A stretch of DNA of 64,000 nucleotides from Halovivax cerinus (GTDB lineage: Archaea; Halobacteriota; Halobacteria; Halobacteriales; Natrialbaceae): positions 3,782,001 through 3,846,000 of the forward strand of contig NZ_CP101824.1 of assembly GCF_024498195.1 (NCBI RefSeq). Reading direction: 5' to 3'. The position numbers and the translations under genes were made by a program. The notes beneath the pieces are model-generated. The model was not told the origin of the DNA. It worked only from the letters and a program-made list of their open reading frames with translations, and made no database searches. Below, piece by piece: positions 42,238-50,096 of this stretch (within the stretch, counting starts at the first letter, position 1; the number at the start of each line of letters is the position of its first letter).

Positions 42238-43329
42238 TCAGAGCCGATCACCGTCCGATACGGACACTCGGCCGTCCTCCGAATCGGTCACGTCGAAGGG
42301 GCCCTCCTCCGCCGCCTTCGTCGGCAGCATCGGCCCCGTCGAAGCGGTTCGGCGCGTGATCGTCGCCGTCCGCAGGATGTAGGCGGCCAGCAGCGCCACC
42401 GGCGCGATGGCGATCGTCACGATGACGCTCACGACCGCCGGCAGCGCGGTGTAAGAGAGGGTCGGCCCCGCCGCGTCGGCGTACGTGACGCCGAGAAACA
42501 CGGCGGCGAGGATCGACGGGACACCGAAGCCGATCGTCAACTGGGAGAATCGCGTCAGTTCTCGCTGGAGGTACGTCGTCTTGAAGTGTTCCCTGGCGAC
42601 GGCGAACAGTCGCAACGCCGAGCGCACGTCTTCGAGGGCGGCCGTCGCCCCTGGTTCGAGGGACTCCTCGTGTGCGTTCAGCAGGTGTTCCCCCGCGTAC
42701 CGGTACCAGTCGTCGTCGAAGCGGGCGGCGAGCGACAGCGTGTCGAACGCGTCGAACGAGGTCGCGTCCAGCGCATCGTCGAGTCGGGCCGTGTCCCGCT
42801 GTACCTCCACAGCGTACCGCTGAACCGGTGTCTTCACCGACGCGTCGCCCGAGCCGACGGCGGATTCGAGCGCCACCGCCCGACGGTTCATCGTCTCGGC
42901 CAGGACCTCGAGGAGCGCCGCAGGCGCCGCCGGGGCCGCGGGGACGTCGGCGAGGTCGGCGATGTCGGTGCGGACGGACTCGACGCCCTCGAGCCGGTCT
43001 TCGGCTGTCCCTGCGGCGACGAACTCCCGCGAAAGGATCAACTGGTTGATCGAGACGACGACCGTCACGAGCGAGAACGTCCCGGCTATCAGCCCGCTCG
43101 CGACCCGCGTCATCGAACTCGGGCTGGTGAACGAAATGACCCCGGTCGTCTCGAGGACGAGCGTCGCCAGGAAGACGACGAGGACGAACACCGTCGCGAC
43201 CACGAGGCGGTTTCCCTCTAGCACCACCCACTCCAGGGACCGATCGAACGGGTTCGCGCCGTCGGCGAGCGACGAATCGGCGCCGATCGTCCGGTCGGTC
43301 GACTCGCCATCGTCAGCGTCCGCTGCCAT
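42238..43329 (-). CDS. Haloarchaeal membrane protein with four helices (paralogue of 40517-41515)
   Basis: A 363-residue protein from the ATG at 43329; the open frame reaches further upstream but overlaps the divergent promoter. It has helix pairs at both ends ('LVVATVFVLVVFLATLVLET', 'LTIGFGVPSILAAVFLGVTY', 'VIVTIAIAPVALLAAYILRT') and a soluble middle of about 170 residues. 'VVSINQLILSREFV' and 'REHFKTTYLQREL' match the protein at 40517-41515, so the two are paralogues. It is first in the cluster with HPP. The family function is unknown. Confidence 0.7.
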   Translation of the reverse strand: MAADADDGESTDRTIGADSSLADGANPFDRSLEWVVLEGNRLVVATVFVLVVFLATLVLETTGVISFTSPSSMTRVASGLIAGTFSLVTVVVSINQLILSREFVAAGTAEDRLEGVESVRTDIADLADVPAAPAAPAALLEVLAETMNRRAVALESAVGSGDASVKTPVQRYAVEVQRDTARLDDALDATSFDAFDTLSLAARFDDDWYRYAGEHLLNAHEESLEPGATAALEDVRSALRLFAVAREHFKTTYLQRELTRFSQLTIGFGVPSILAAVFLGVTYADAAGPTLSYTALPAVVSVIVTIAIAPVALLAAYILRTATITRRTASTGPMLPTKAAEEGPFDVTDSEDGRVSVSDGDRL

Positions 43330-43463
43330 CGACGGACGCTTCGGTGGACGGCCGCAAAAGGGTCGGCGTTGCGATTCGCGCAGTCGCCGGCTATCGACCC
43401 GGACGCGGGTCGTCCGGCGGGGGCAGGCTATAGAGTGAAATGGAACCGCGACGTCGACGGCGT

Positions 43464-44003
43464 ATGCCCAACGGGGAGTCGTCGATATCCGCGGGGGAGT
43501 CGCCGATGTCCACGGAGGAGTCGTGGCGACCCGGGAGACGTCGCTGGCTGTCCGCCGTCGGCGGAAGCGTCGTCGGGGCCGCACTCGCAGGGTGCCTCGG
43601 TACCGGCGGTCCCGCGTACGAATCCGGGTCGATTCCGGCCGTCAACGGGAGTACTCGAACCGCCCGCCAACAGGCCGCAGCGGCGACGGGCGCGATCACG
43701 AGCACCGCCGATGGCGTCTCGCCGCTCGAATCGCTCTCGCTCACCGACCACTCGTTCGTCTACGAGGGCGGCTATCAGGGAGCGACGGTACAGGGAACCG
43801 CCAGGAACGGTGGGGACAGACCGGTTCAACTCGTCGAGGTCCGCACCAGAGTGTACGACGACGCGGGCGCCCAGCTCGGGCAGTATATGGCCCGAACCGG
43901 CGATCTCGCCGGCGATACGTCCTGGTCGTTCACCGTCATCGTCCTGGAGCGTCCGTCGACGCTCGCTCGCTACGACATCACCGTCCTCGGGGTTCCCGGG
44001 TGA
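43464..44003 (+). CDS. Tat lipoprotein with FxLYD-type domain
   Basis: About 179 residues. The signal 'PGRRRWLSAVGGSVVGAALA' followed by GC is a twin-arginine plus lipobox leader, so the protein is a lipid-anchored surface protein. The C-terminal 90 residues are the FxLYD beta-sandwich: 'ATVQGTARNGGDRPVQLVEV' and 'VRTRVYDDAGAQLGQYMART' match the family pattern V-x-G-x-V-x-N...V-x-V-x-x-x-F/Y-x-D. The start is chosen at 43464; a CTATAGAG element at about 43428-43435 supports it, though 43506 is possible. A function is not assigned; such domains are widespread in surface proteins of archaea. Confidence 0.75.
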   Translation: MPNGESSISAGESPMSTEESWRPGRRRWLSAVGGSVVGAALAGCLGTGGPAYESGSIPAVNGSTRTARQQAAAATGAITSTADGVSPLESLSLTDHSFVYEGGYQGATVQGTARNGGDRPVQLVEVRTRVYDDAGAQLGQYMARTGDLAGDTSWSFTVIVLERPSTLARYDITVLGVPG

Positions 44004-44082
44004 TCGTCACCACCGTTTCTGGATGAGTCGGTAGCGGGCGGGAAATATCGCGAGAAGCTGACGCCGTCAGTTTGAGACGGCG

Positions 44083-44829
44083 TTACTCCGTAACGGTTAC
44101 TTCGAGTGTGTCAGTGTGGATACTTGACTCGAGATCGTTGTGGAGGTCGTATGGCCCGTAGTCACTCGGAAGCGTTCCTCTGACACCTCCCTTTACCGCA
44201 TAGGTGCCGGGTTCGTCGAACGACGTTTCAAACGTCGGTTCGAGCTCGCCCCACTGAGGGTCACCATCCACAAACCAGCTGTAGAAGGTGATATCACCGT
44301 ATTCCATGGTAGACGAGTGAAGATCGAACGTTACGGATTCCCCCGACCGTACCCTCGTAGGCCCGGAAACGACCGGTTCCGGTAACGCTCCGATCGAACC
44401 ATCATCGACGAAGAAGTTACGATACGCAGAGACCCCGGGACCAGTTTCGGGCATGGCCCACCCGCGCAGGCGATAGAACCCGGGTTCATCGTACGAACGA
44501 TCCCACACGTAATCTTCCTTCCAAACGTTGACTCTCTCTGGATCGGTACACTCCCAGTCACTCACACCATCACACCGTTCGAGTTTGATCACCGCCTCGT
44601 CGTAATCGTCTCCCGATGCCGACAGTATAAAGTCAGTCTTCTCCCCCGAAGCGAGTAACGACGGCTCGGCAGCGAAATAGTCGATCTCGACATCCTTTTC
44701 ACTCCCCTGACTAGCCGTGCGGCCTGCTGAACCGGACACACCGCCAGCGATCGCGCCGATAGATACGGCACCGGCGCCAACTCGTCTGAGCACGGTTCGT
44801 CTCGTCGATCGGTCGCTGTCGTGCGACAT
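44083..44829 (-). CDS. Tat-exported protein with PKD-like beta domains
   Basis: A 248-residue protein from the ATG at 44829. The signal 'RSTRRTVLRRVGAGAVSIGA' has the twin arginines and a hydrophobic core without a lipobox Cys, so the product is probably released or wall-bound. Two Ig/PKD-like modules follow; the second shows 'ITFYSWFVDGDPQWGELEPT' and 'FDEPGTYAVKGGV' (PKD pattern W-x-F-G-D...Y-x-V). The gene and its flanks are clearly lower in GC than their neighbours, which suggests recent transfer. The promoter carries a 13-base palindrome (44861-44873). Function unknown. Confidence 0.65.
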   Translation of the reverse strand: MSHDSDRSTRRTVLRRVGAGAVSIGAIAGGVSGSAGRTASQGSEKDVEIDYFAAEPSLLASGEKTDFILSASGDDYDEAVIKLERCDGVSDWECTDPERVNVWKEDYVWDRSYDEPGFYRLRGWAMPETGPGVSAYRNFFVDDGSIGALPEPVVSGPTRVRSGESVTFDLHSSTMEYGDITFYSWFVDGDPQWGELEPTFETSFDEPGTYAVKGGVRGTLPSDYGPYDLHNDLESSIHTDTLEVTVTE

Positions 44830-44850
44830 CAGCAGATCGTTCAAACGGAT

Positions 44851-44873
44851 TGATAATAACTGTGGCCGCCACA
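44851..44873 (-). promoter_or_regulatory. Promoter with palindrome abutting the TATA element
   Basis: On the minus strand, GTTATTATCA (44851-44860) is a TATA-like stretch about 25-30 bases before the ATG at 44829. It is directly preceded by TGTGGC-C-GCCACA (44861-44873), a perfect palindrome around one base, in the place where TFB contacts DNA. It is a plausible operator; the regulator is unknown. Confidence 0.5.
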
Positions 44874-44883
44874 ATCAACGTAA

Positions 44884-44914
44884 GATAATAAAAGAAAACT
44901 ATAATTAAATAGTT
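44884..44914 (-). terminator. Hairpin plus T-tract terminator after pspA
   Basis: Read on the minus strand, AACTAT-TTAATT-ATAGTT (44914 to 44897) can form a short hairpin and runs on into TTTCTTTTATTATC. It lies about 90 bases downstream of the pspA stop and in an AT-rich stretch. It has the layout of an intrinsic terminator. It also separates pspA from the exported gene. Confidence 0.45.
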
Positions 44915-45000
44915 CAGTTAGCTGTGTCAGCAAGTGGTTGTATCGAACAAAATGGCAATCAGCGATAGCAGCGACAAAGTATCTAACCGACGGTCAGGTA

Positions 45001-45813
45001 CTATCCATCCTCGTCCTGCATCTCTGAGAGCTCCGCCTCGACGTCGGGATCGACCGCTTCGGTCGATTCGGACTCAGTCGCCGATTCTGCGCTCGTCGAC
45101 GTGGTGCCCGACGACTCGCCGTCCACTTCGGACTTCAGCGTCTCCAGTTCCGCTTCGACGCCGCTGTCGGTCGCCAGGTCGTCCAGCTCCTGGTCGATCT
45201 GGTCCTTGTCGGTGAGAACGTCCTCGAACGCACCCGTCTCGCGGAGTTCGTCCATCGCGGCCGAGCGCGCCTCCATGTCCTGCGTGCGCTCTTCGGCCCG
45301 TTCGATCGCGCGGCCGACGTCCTCGAACTCCTCGCCGGTCGCCGTCATAGCCTCGTTGACCGTCGTACTCGCCTCGGCGGCCGAGTATCGGGCCTTCATC
45401 GTCTCCTTCTTCGTGCGGAACTCCTCGATGCGCGTCTGGAGGGTGTCCTTCTGCTCCACCAGCTGGTCCTGCTGGTTCTGCAGGTTCGAGATCTGGCGGT
45501 CGAGTTCCTCGATCTGGTTCATCTTGGCCTTCTTCTTCTCTAAGGCCTTGCGCGCTAGATCCTCGCGGTCCTGCTTGACGGCGGTTCGCGCCTGTTCGTT
45601 GTGCTTCTCGACGTTCTCCTCGAGGCGACGTTTCTGCATCTCCAGGCGCTTTTTCTGCGTCGTCAGGTCCGCGATGCCGCGTTTGACCTGCTGGAGCTGA
45701 TCGCGCATCTGCTCGTAGGAGTAATCGAGCGTCTCGGTCGGATCCTCGGCCCGATTGAGGATCGAGTTGAGCTTCGACTTTATGATGTAGGATGTCCGCG
45801 AGAGGATGCCCAT
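45001..45813 (-). CDS. pspA: PspA/IM30 family membrane-remodelling protein
   Basis: A 270-residue protein with the PspA/ESCRT-III-like helical fold: 'MGILSRTSYIIKSKLNSILN' (helix alpha0/1), 'YEQMRDQLQQVKRGIADLTT' and a long coiled coil to about residue 205, with 'AMTATGEEFEDVGRAIERAE' in the middle. PspA family proteins polymerise on membranes under stress and keep them sealed; haloarchaeal ones are known stress-induced proteins. The last 60 residues are acidic and disordered. A minus-strand TTTTTAAGTAA element (about 45835-45845) lies about 25 bases before the ATG. A hairpin/T-tract terminator lies downstream. Confidence 0.9.
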   Translation of the reverse strand: MGILSRTSYIIKSKLNSILNRAEDPTETLDYSYEQMRDQLQQVKRGIADLTTQKKRLEMQKRRLEENVEKHNEQARTAVKQDREDLARKALEKKKAKMNQIEELDRQISNLQNQQDQLVEQKDTLQTRIEEFRTKKETMKARYSAAEASTTVNEAMTATGEEFEDVGRAIERAEERTQDMEARSAAMDELRETGAFEDVLTDKDQIDQELDDLATDSGVEAELETLKSEVDGESSGTTSTSAESATESESTEAVDPDVEAELSEMQDEDG

Positions 45814-46066
45814 ACACGTACCTGTTGTTCCCGTTACTTAAAAACATCTCACACGCTACAGGCGCGCTGGCACTTCGAGCGGCGCCACGTTCCACCCGTG
45901 ACGAGTACCCAGTACAATGGGTTCCGCCGGGACGACGAACGACCGGTGAGACCTGACGGTGACGCGGCGGTCAGCGGGCTCGCGAACCCGAGCCGTCGGT
46001 TCGCCGAGTAGCGGGGTGTCGAACACGAACGACCGGATTCAAGGCGACGAGTGACCGAGCGGGGGT

Positions 46067-46684
46067 ATGAGCGATGCACCGTCGACGTCGACGACCGACG
46101 TACTGATTCCGGGCGCACGAGACGTTCGTGGAAGCCTCGACGGGCCGGACGACGGCGATCGGCTCGTCGTCGCCTGCCCGCCACACCCCCAGCACGGCGG
46201 GTCGCGCACCGATACGCGGCTGCGAGCGGCCTCGACAGCGCTGGCCGACCGCGGCGTCAGCTGTGTTCGCATCGATTACGGCCCGTGGGACGAGGGGTAC
46301 GGCGAGCGCGAGGACGTGCGCAACGCGCTCCGATGGGCGCACGAACGGGCCGCGACCGTCGCCTGCTTCGGGTTCAGCTTCGGCGCCTCGGAGGCGATCC
46401 TGGCGAGTGCGTCCGTCGACGTGCCCGTCGATCGCGTCTCCGCGCTGGCTCCGGCCGCGAGACTCGCCCCCGATCTCGACGTGCCGGACGCGGTCACGTC
46501 GCTCGGCGACGTCCCGCTACAGGTCGTCTACGGCACCCGCGACGACACCGCCGACTGGGAACCCGTCCGCGACGCCGCGGCCGATAGGGGTGCAGCGGTG
46601 ATCGAGTGGTCGGCCGACCACTTCTTCGTCGGGCAGGAGGAGGCGGTCGCCACCGAAGTCGCGGACTTCCTCACGGGTGTGTGA
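46067..46684 (+). CDS. Alpha/beta hydrolase
   Basis: A 205-residue small alpha/beta hydrolase. 'LVVACPPHPQHGGSRTDTRL' is the family opening strand with an oxyanion-type loop (P-P-H-P...G-G), 'VACFGFSFGASEAILAS' is the nucleophile elbow (G-F-S-F-G), 'LQVVYGTRDDTADW' holds the acidic residue, and 'VIEWSADHFFVGQEE' the catalytic His. Closest in layout to the KANL3/Tex30 or YheT-like hydrolases that appear in archaea. Substrate unknown. It is a single gene. The 253 bases between pspA and this gene hold nothing that I can support. Confidence 0.8.
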   Translation: MSDAPSTSTTDVLIPGARDVRGSLDGPDDGDRLVVACPPHPQHGGSRTDTRLRAASTALADRGVSCVRIDYGPWDEGYGEREDVRNALRWAHERAATVACFGFSFGASEAILASASVDVPVDRVSALAPAARLAPDLDVPDAVTSLGDVPLQVVYGTRDDTADWEPVRDAAADRGAAVIEWSADHFFVGQEEAVATEVADFLTGV

Positions 46685-46804
46685 CCGATCGGGTCGACCG
46701 AACCGGAATCGCGCCCGACGTCGATAGGCCCGTCTGCCCGACCCTGCTTCGGATCGGTCTCCCGTACTTCGACGCACGGATTCGAACCGGTCACCCCACC
46801 GTCG

Positions 46805-47848
46805 TCAGGGATCCGGCCGGCGCCGCGCTCGTCGGTCCGTGAGGACACGCGTGATCCGCTTGCCGGGACCGCCCTCGATCGGCCAGTCCCGCGACCGCCA
46901 GGCCGGCGGCTCTGGTTCGAAGTGCGGGCAATCGCCGGCACACTCCCGTGCCGTCTGCTGGCGATCCTTCGCCCGACAGTATGGCAGGAGCTGCCCGTCG
47001 GTACGGGGTTCGAAGTGCCTGCAGTCGGGACGCATCGTGTCGATCCACGACCGCCAGCCGCGCTCGTAGGCGCGTTCGGCGATCTCTAGCCGTCCGGCAC
47101 GTTTCTCGTCCGCCTCCACGTAGGCGAATCTGGCGGCCGACGCATCGCGGTCGCCGCCGTCCGGACGCTCGACGATCTGCGTCCCCGGTCGATCGACGGC
47201 CAGTGCACGTGGGTACCACGCCACCTCGGCCGAGAGCGCGTCCGGATCGACCTCGAGGATCCCGACCTCCACCGGGACGTCCTCGAAGAGGGCCGCCGAA
47301 ACGTGATCGTCGCCGCATTCGGTCGCGATCCAGACCTCGTCTGCAATCCCGAGGGCCACGTCCCGCTCTACCTGGTCCGATAGCGCACGAGCGGCGCTCG
47401 CGTCGAGATCGGGTTTGTTCTCGACGGCGACGAGTCGATCGACCCAGTCCGGATACGGCCACCGACGACGGATCTCGATTCGGTTTCCCGTCCGGCGCGT
47501 CTCGAGGATCCCTCTCTCGTCGGCCCGGTGGATGGACTCGCGAACGTAGCGCCACGGGTAGCCCGGATCCGGGAGCGCATCGCGGTAGTACGCCCACTCC
47601 GCGGGTGCGTACCTGAGTACGTCCAGCAAGTCGCCGTCTAGCCGTTCCGCGCCGAATCGGGCTCGCCGACGGAGTCCCACCGGATCACACTCCACGACGA
47701 TGGTGTCCCAGCGACGGCCCGCGGTCCCGAGTTGCCGAGCCACGAGGATCGGACCCGCGGTCTCGCCGTCGGGCGGCCAGTGACGCTCCGCCCACCGGCA
47801 CACCCGCAACTCGAACGCGAACTCGCTCGTCTCGTCGACCACGCCCAC
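46805..47848 (-). CDS. DUF5787-like haloarchaeal protein, nuclease-like core with C-terminal Cys cluster
   Basis: A 347-residue protein. N-terminal 'FAFELRVCRWAERHWPP', 'WDTIVVECDPVGLRRRARFG' and 'WVDRLVAVENKPDLDASAAR' show the order E...D/E-(x)-E-x-K expected of a PD-(D/E)xK nuclease core, with a winged-helix-like insert between ('ADERGILETRRTGNRIEIRR'). The C-terminal 80 residues hold five Cys in 'RPDCRHFEPRTDGQLLPYCR' and 'ARECAGDCPHFEP', which could bind zinc or an Fe-S cluster. I recall the family as DUF5787. The nuclease reading is inference. It is a single gene, convergent with the hydrolase. Confidence 0.65.
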   Translation of the reverse strand: MGVVDETSEFAFELRVCRWAERHWPPDGETAGPILVARQLGTAGRRWDTIVVECDPVGLRRRARFGAERLDGDLLDVLRYAPAEWAYYRDALPDPGYPWRYVRESIHRADERGILETRRTGNRIEIRRRWPYPDWVDRLVAVENKPDLDASAARALSDQVERDVALGIADEVWIATECGDDHVSAALFEDVPVEVGILEVDPDALSAEVAWYPRALAVDRPGTQIVERPDGGDRDASAARFAYVEADEKRAGRLEIAERAYERGWRSWIDTMRPDCRHFEPRTDGQLLPYCRAKDRQQTARECAGDCPHFEPEPPAWRSRDWPIEGGPGKRITRVLTDRRARRRPDP

Positions 47849-47943
47849 GCTTCGAACCCGACAGCGAAAGGCTTGCGGGTGTCACGAAACAGTGACTCCC
47901 GAGAGAGTGAGTAAGTGAGTGAGTAAGAGAGTGTGAGAGAACG

Positions 47944-48729
47944 TTAGAGCCAGGAGACGGTTCGGTCGTCGATCGACTCGACCACGGCCGGATCCAGCGC
48001 GCGGTCGACGGCGTAGGCGTAGCGTCGCGTCGCGACGACGGTCGCCAGGAAGACGACGGCCGGGACGAGGACGAGCCCGAACACCGTGACGAGCAGCATG
48101 AGCGTCGTCGCACCGGCCGTGAACGCGAAGAGGATCGCCTGCAGCGTCGCGACGACGTAGTCGCGGCTGGATGCGATCGTCGCCATGGCGCTCACGCGAG
48201 CGGACACTCGGTGACCGGGAGCCGACGACTGAGGCAACCGCCTCCGGGCGTCGGTGTGGTCTGTCGAGTCCGCGTCCACGCGCGGTCGTGATCGACCGCT
48301 TACAGCCAGCGTCGCCGGCGTCAGGTACAGGCCGGCCGCGAGCACGACTGCGGCGATCGTCGCCGCGATCAGTTCGGAGACGGCTGGCGAAAATGGACTC
48401 GCCTCCGCCCACAGGGCGGCGACGACGCTACCCCCAGGAATGACGACGAGCAACGTCACGACCGACGCGCCGACCGCAGCCGACTGGACCAGTGGGACCA
48501 CGTCACCCGGTGATGGAAGGGAAGGCTCCCCGACAGAGGCCAGGAGGATACGGCGTCCGTAGCCGACGAGTAGTAGCACGCCGAGGACGCCGATGGGAAC
48601 AGCCAGCGTCGGGTCGATGGCGACCCCAATCGCGATGGACGCGACGAACGGAAGCGCGAGAAACCACCCGACGGTGGTTCGGTGCTCCCAGTCCTCGTCG
48701 AGGGCGTCGAAGACGCTGGCCTCTAGCAT
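47944..48729 (-). CDS. Haloarchaeal integral membrane protein
   Basis: A 261-residue protein with about six hydrophobic segments ('TVGWFLALPFVASIAIGVAI', 'VPIGVLGVLLLVGYGRRIL', 'AVGASVVTLLVVIPGGSVVA', 'IAATIAAVVLAAGLYLTPAT', 'LFAFTAGATTLMLLVTVFGL'). A basic loop of about 45 residues lies between helices 4 and 5. The layout recalls the DUF4013 group of haloarchaeal proteins, where 'LTPA' and 'GATTLMLL' type segments occur, but I am not certain. Function unknown. The 95 bases after it carry a GTGA/GTAA-rich simple repeat (about 47903-47935). Confidence 0.65.
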   Translation of the reverse strand: MLEASVFDALDEDWEHRTTVGWFLALPFVASIAIGVAIDPTLAVPIGVLGVLLLVGYGRRILLASVGEPSLPSPGDVVPLVQSAAVGASVVTLLVVIPGGSVVAALWAEASPFSPAVSELIAATIAAVVLAAGLYLTPATLAVSGRSRPRVDADSTDHTDARRRLPQSSAPGHRVSARVSAMATIASSRDYVVATLQAILFAFTAGATTLMLLVTVFGLVLVPAVVFLATVVATRRYAYAVDRALDPAVVESIDDRTVSWL

Positions 48730-48976
48730 TCACGTTCGAGAAGGACCAACGGAAGTAAAGTCCTTACGAGGTCGTCGGCGTGCCCGGTCGACGGCCCGAT
48801 TCGAACGGTTTCGAGGATCGAGACTGCGGCGACGCGGCAGTCTCGTCACTCGACAAATCTCGCCACTCGACGCTCGTCGGGTCGAGGAGGCGAATCGGCC
48901 GATTCAGAATCGATAGCGGAGTCGATCGATCGACGCGTCGCTTCGGAGCCACGGTGGCGGGGCGGGCGCCGCGAGG

Positions 48977-49414
48977 TCAGTGTTCCTGTTCTTCTTCCAG
49001 TTGGTCGATGTGTTCGTGTGCTCGCTCCAGGATCTCGCGCGGGCCGTCTTGCGTGACGGTGTTGATCGCCTGCTCGTAATCGCGCCACTGGAGATCGCGG
49101 TGCTCGTTCGACAGCTCCGCGCTCGCTTCGAACGAACGCGCGATGAACAGGTGGACCGTCTTGTGGATGGTGTTCCCGTTCGCCTCGAAGACGTAACTGT
49201 AGTCCTCGCGAAAACCGTCGAGTAGTCTGAACTCCTCTATCCCTGCCTCTTCTTTGACTTCGCGGATCGCCGTCTGCTGTAGTTCTTCGTCTCCCTCGAC
49301 GCCGCCCTTTGGAAACTCCCAGTCACCCGGGCGACTCTTGAGCAGAAGATACTCGCGCCGGCCCCGCGTGTCGCGGAAGAGGATCGCGCCTGCGCTCGTA
49401 GCTTCGACTGCCAT
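48977..49414 (-). CDS. NUDIX hydrolase, diadenosine tetraphosphatase-like
   Basis: A 145-residue NUDIX protein. The box is complete: Gly-x5-Glu in 'PKGGVEGDEELQQTA' and R-E-x-x-E-E-x-G in 'IREVKEEAGIEEF'. The opening 'VEATSAGAILFRDTRGRREY' and 'LLLKSRPGDWEFPKGG' are typical of bis(5'-nucleosyl)-tetraphosphatases, which cleave Ap4A. The ATG at 49414 is chosen because the earlier in-frame codons at 49531 precede a non-conserved extension. It is a single gene; the 247 bases before 48977 hold nothing that I can support. Confidence 0.85.
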   Translation of the reverse strand: MAVEATSAGAILFRDTRGRREYLLLKSRPGDWEFPKGGVEGDEELQQTAIREVKEEAGIEEFRLLDGFREDYSYVFEANGNTIHKTVHLFIARSFEASAELSNEHRDLQWRDYEQAINTVTQDGPREILERAHEHIDQLEEEQEH

Positions 49415-49654
49415 TGTGGGCTGTACCGGCCGAGCCGTAATGAGAATATCGGACGAGCGATCGATTTCGAGCCCCACCGATCGAGCGGTCGGGTGAGAAC
49501 ACCTATCGGCCGAGGGATCGCTCCGAGACACTACCAGCCGAACGAACGCAGTCGGGTTCGATCGGTCATCCGGCCGACGCGTCCGGTCGGCGAGCCGCCC
49601 GCGATTCCATCTCGGGAGATATTTAGGCGCACCCGGCGGACTAGGCGAGTATCT

Positions 49655-49984
49655 ATGACCTTCGTCACCTCTCTCACGCTACAAAGCGGTGATCGGGCCG
49701 CCCTCGACGGCGTGGTCGGCGACATCAAGCGCACCGCCGAACGGAAGGGCGTCGCACTGAAGGGGCCACACACGCACCCACCCGAACGATTCTCGATCCC
49801 GCAGTACCAGCGCCTCCACGCGGACGACGATCGCCGGCTGGAACCCTGGTCCTACACGGTATTCACCCGGGAACTCGAGATCCACGGCTACCAGGAATTC
49901 GCCCGTTCCGTCGCCGGACGCTCGCTCCCCGACTCGGTCCACGTCGAAATCGAGATCGAACAGATTCACGGCGCTGGACGGTAG
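49655..49984 (+). CDS. uS10-like ribosomal protein family member
   Basis: A 109-residue protein with the small-subunit protein S10 fold: 'MTFVTSLTLQSGDRAALDGV', 'KRTAERKGVALKGPHTHPPE' (family: G-P-x-P-L/P-P-T), 'SYTVFTRELEIHGYQEFARS' (family: R-x-x-x-I-x-x-x). The canonical archaeal uS10 is usually beside EF-1alpha, which is absent here, and the sequence is divergent, so it is probably the second uS10/mL48-type paralogue found in haloarchaea. The ATG at 49655 begins the homologous region. A 240-base gap before it holds nothing else. Confidence 0.75.
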   Translation: MTFVTSLTLQSGDRAALDGVVGDIKRTAERKGVALKGPHTHPPERFSIPQYQRLHADDDRRLEPWSYTVFTRELEIHGYQEFARSVAGRSLPDSVHVEIEIEQIHGAGR

Positions 49985-50096
49985 CGTCGGGGCGCGACGG
50001 AGAGAGACTACCCGCACCCGCTGTCGACCGTCTCGATCTATCGATCCCTTCGCCGGAGTCGGCACGATTTTACGCGCCTCGCTCGTCGGTACCGGT

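Noticed and set aside
46770-46800. GGATTCGAACC on the plus strand, like a tRNA T-arm read on the minus strand
   Set aside because: The stem pairs weakly and no other tRNA arms are found around it.
47903-47940. GTGA/GTAA-rich stretch as a possible repeat element
   Set aside because: It is a short simple-sequence tract with no further copies seen.
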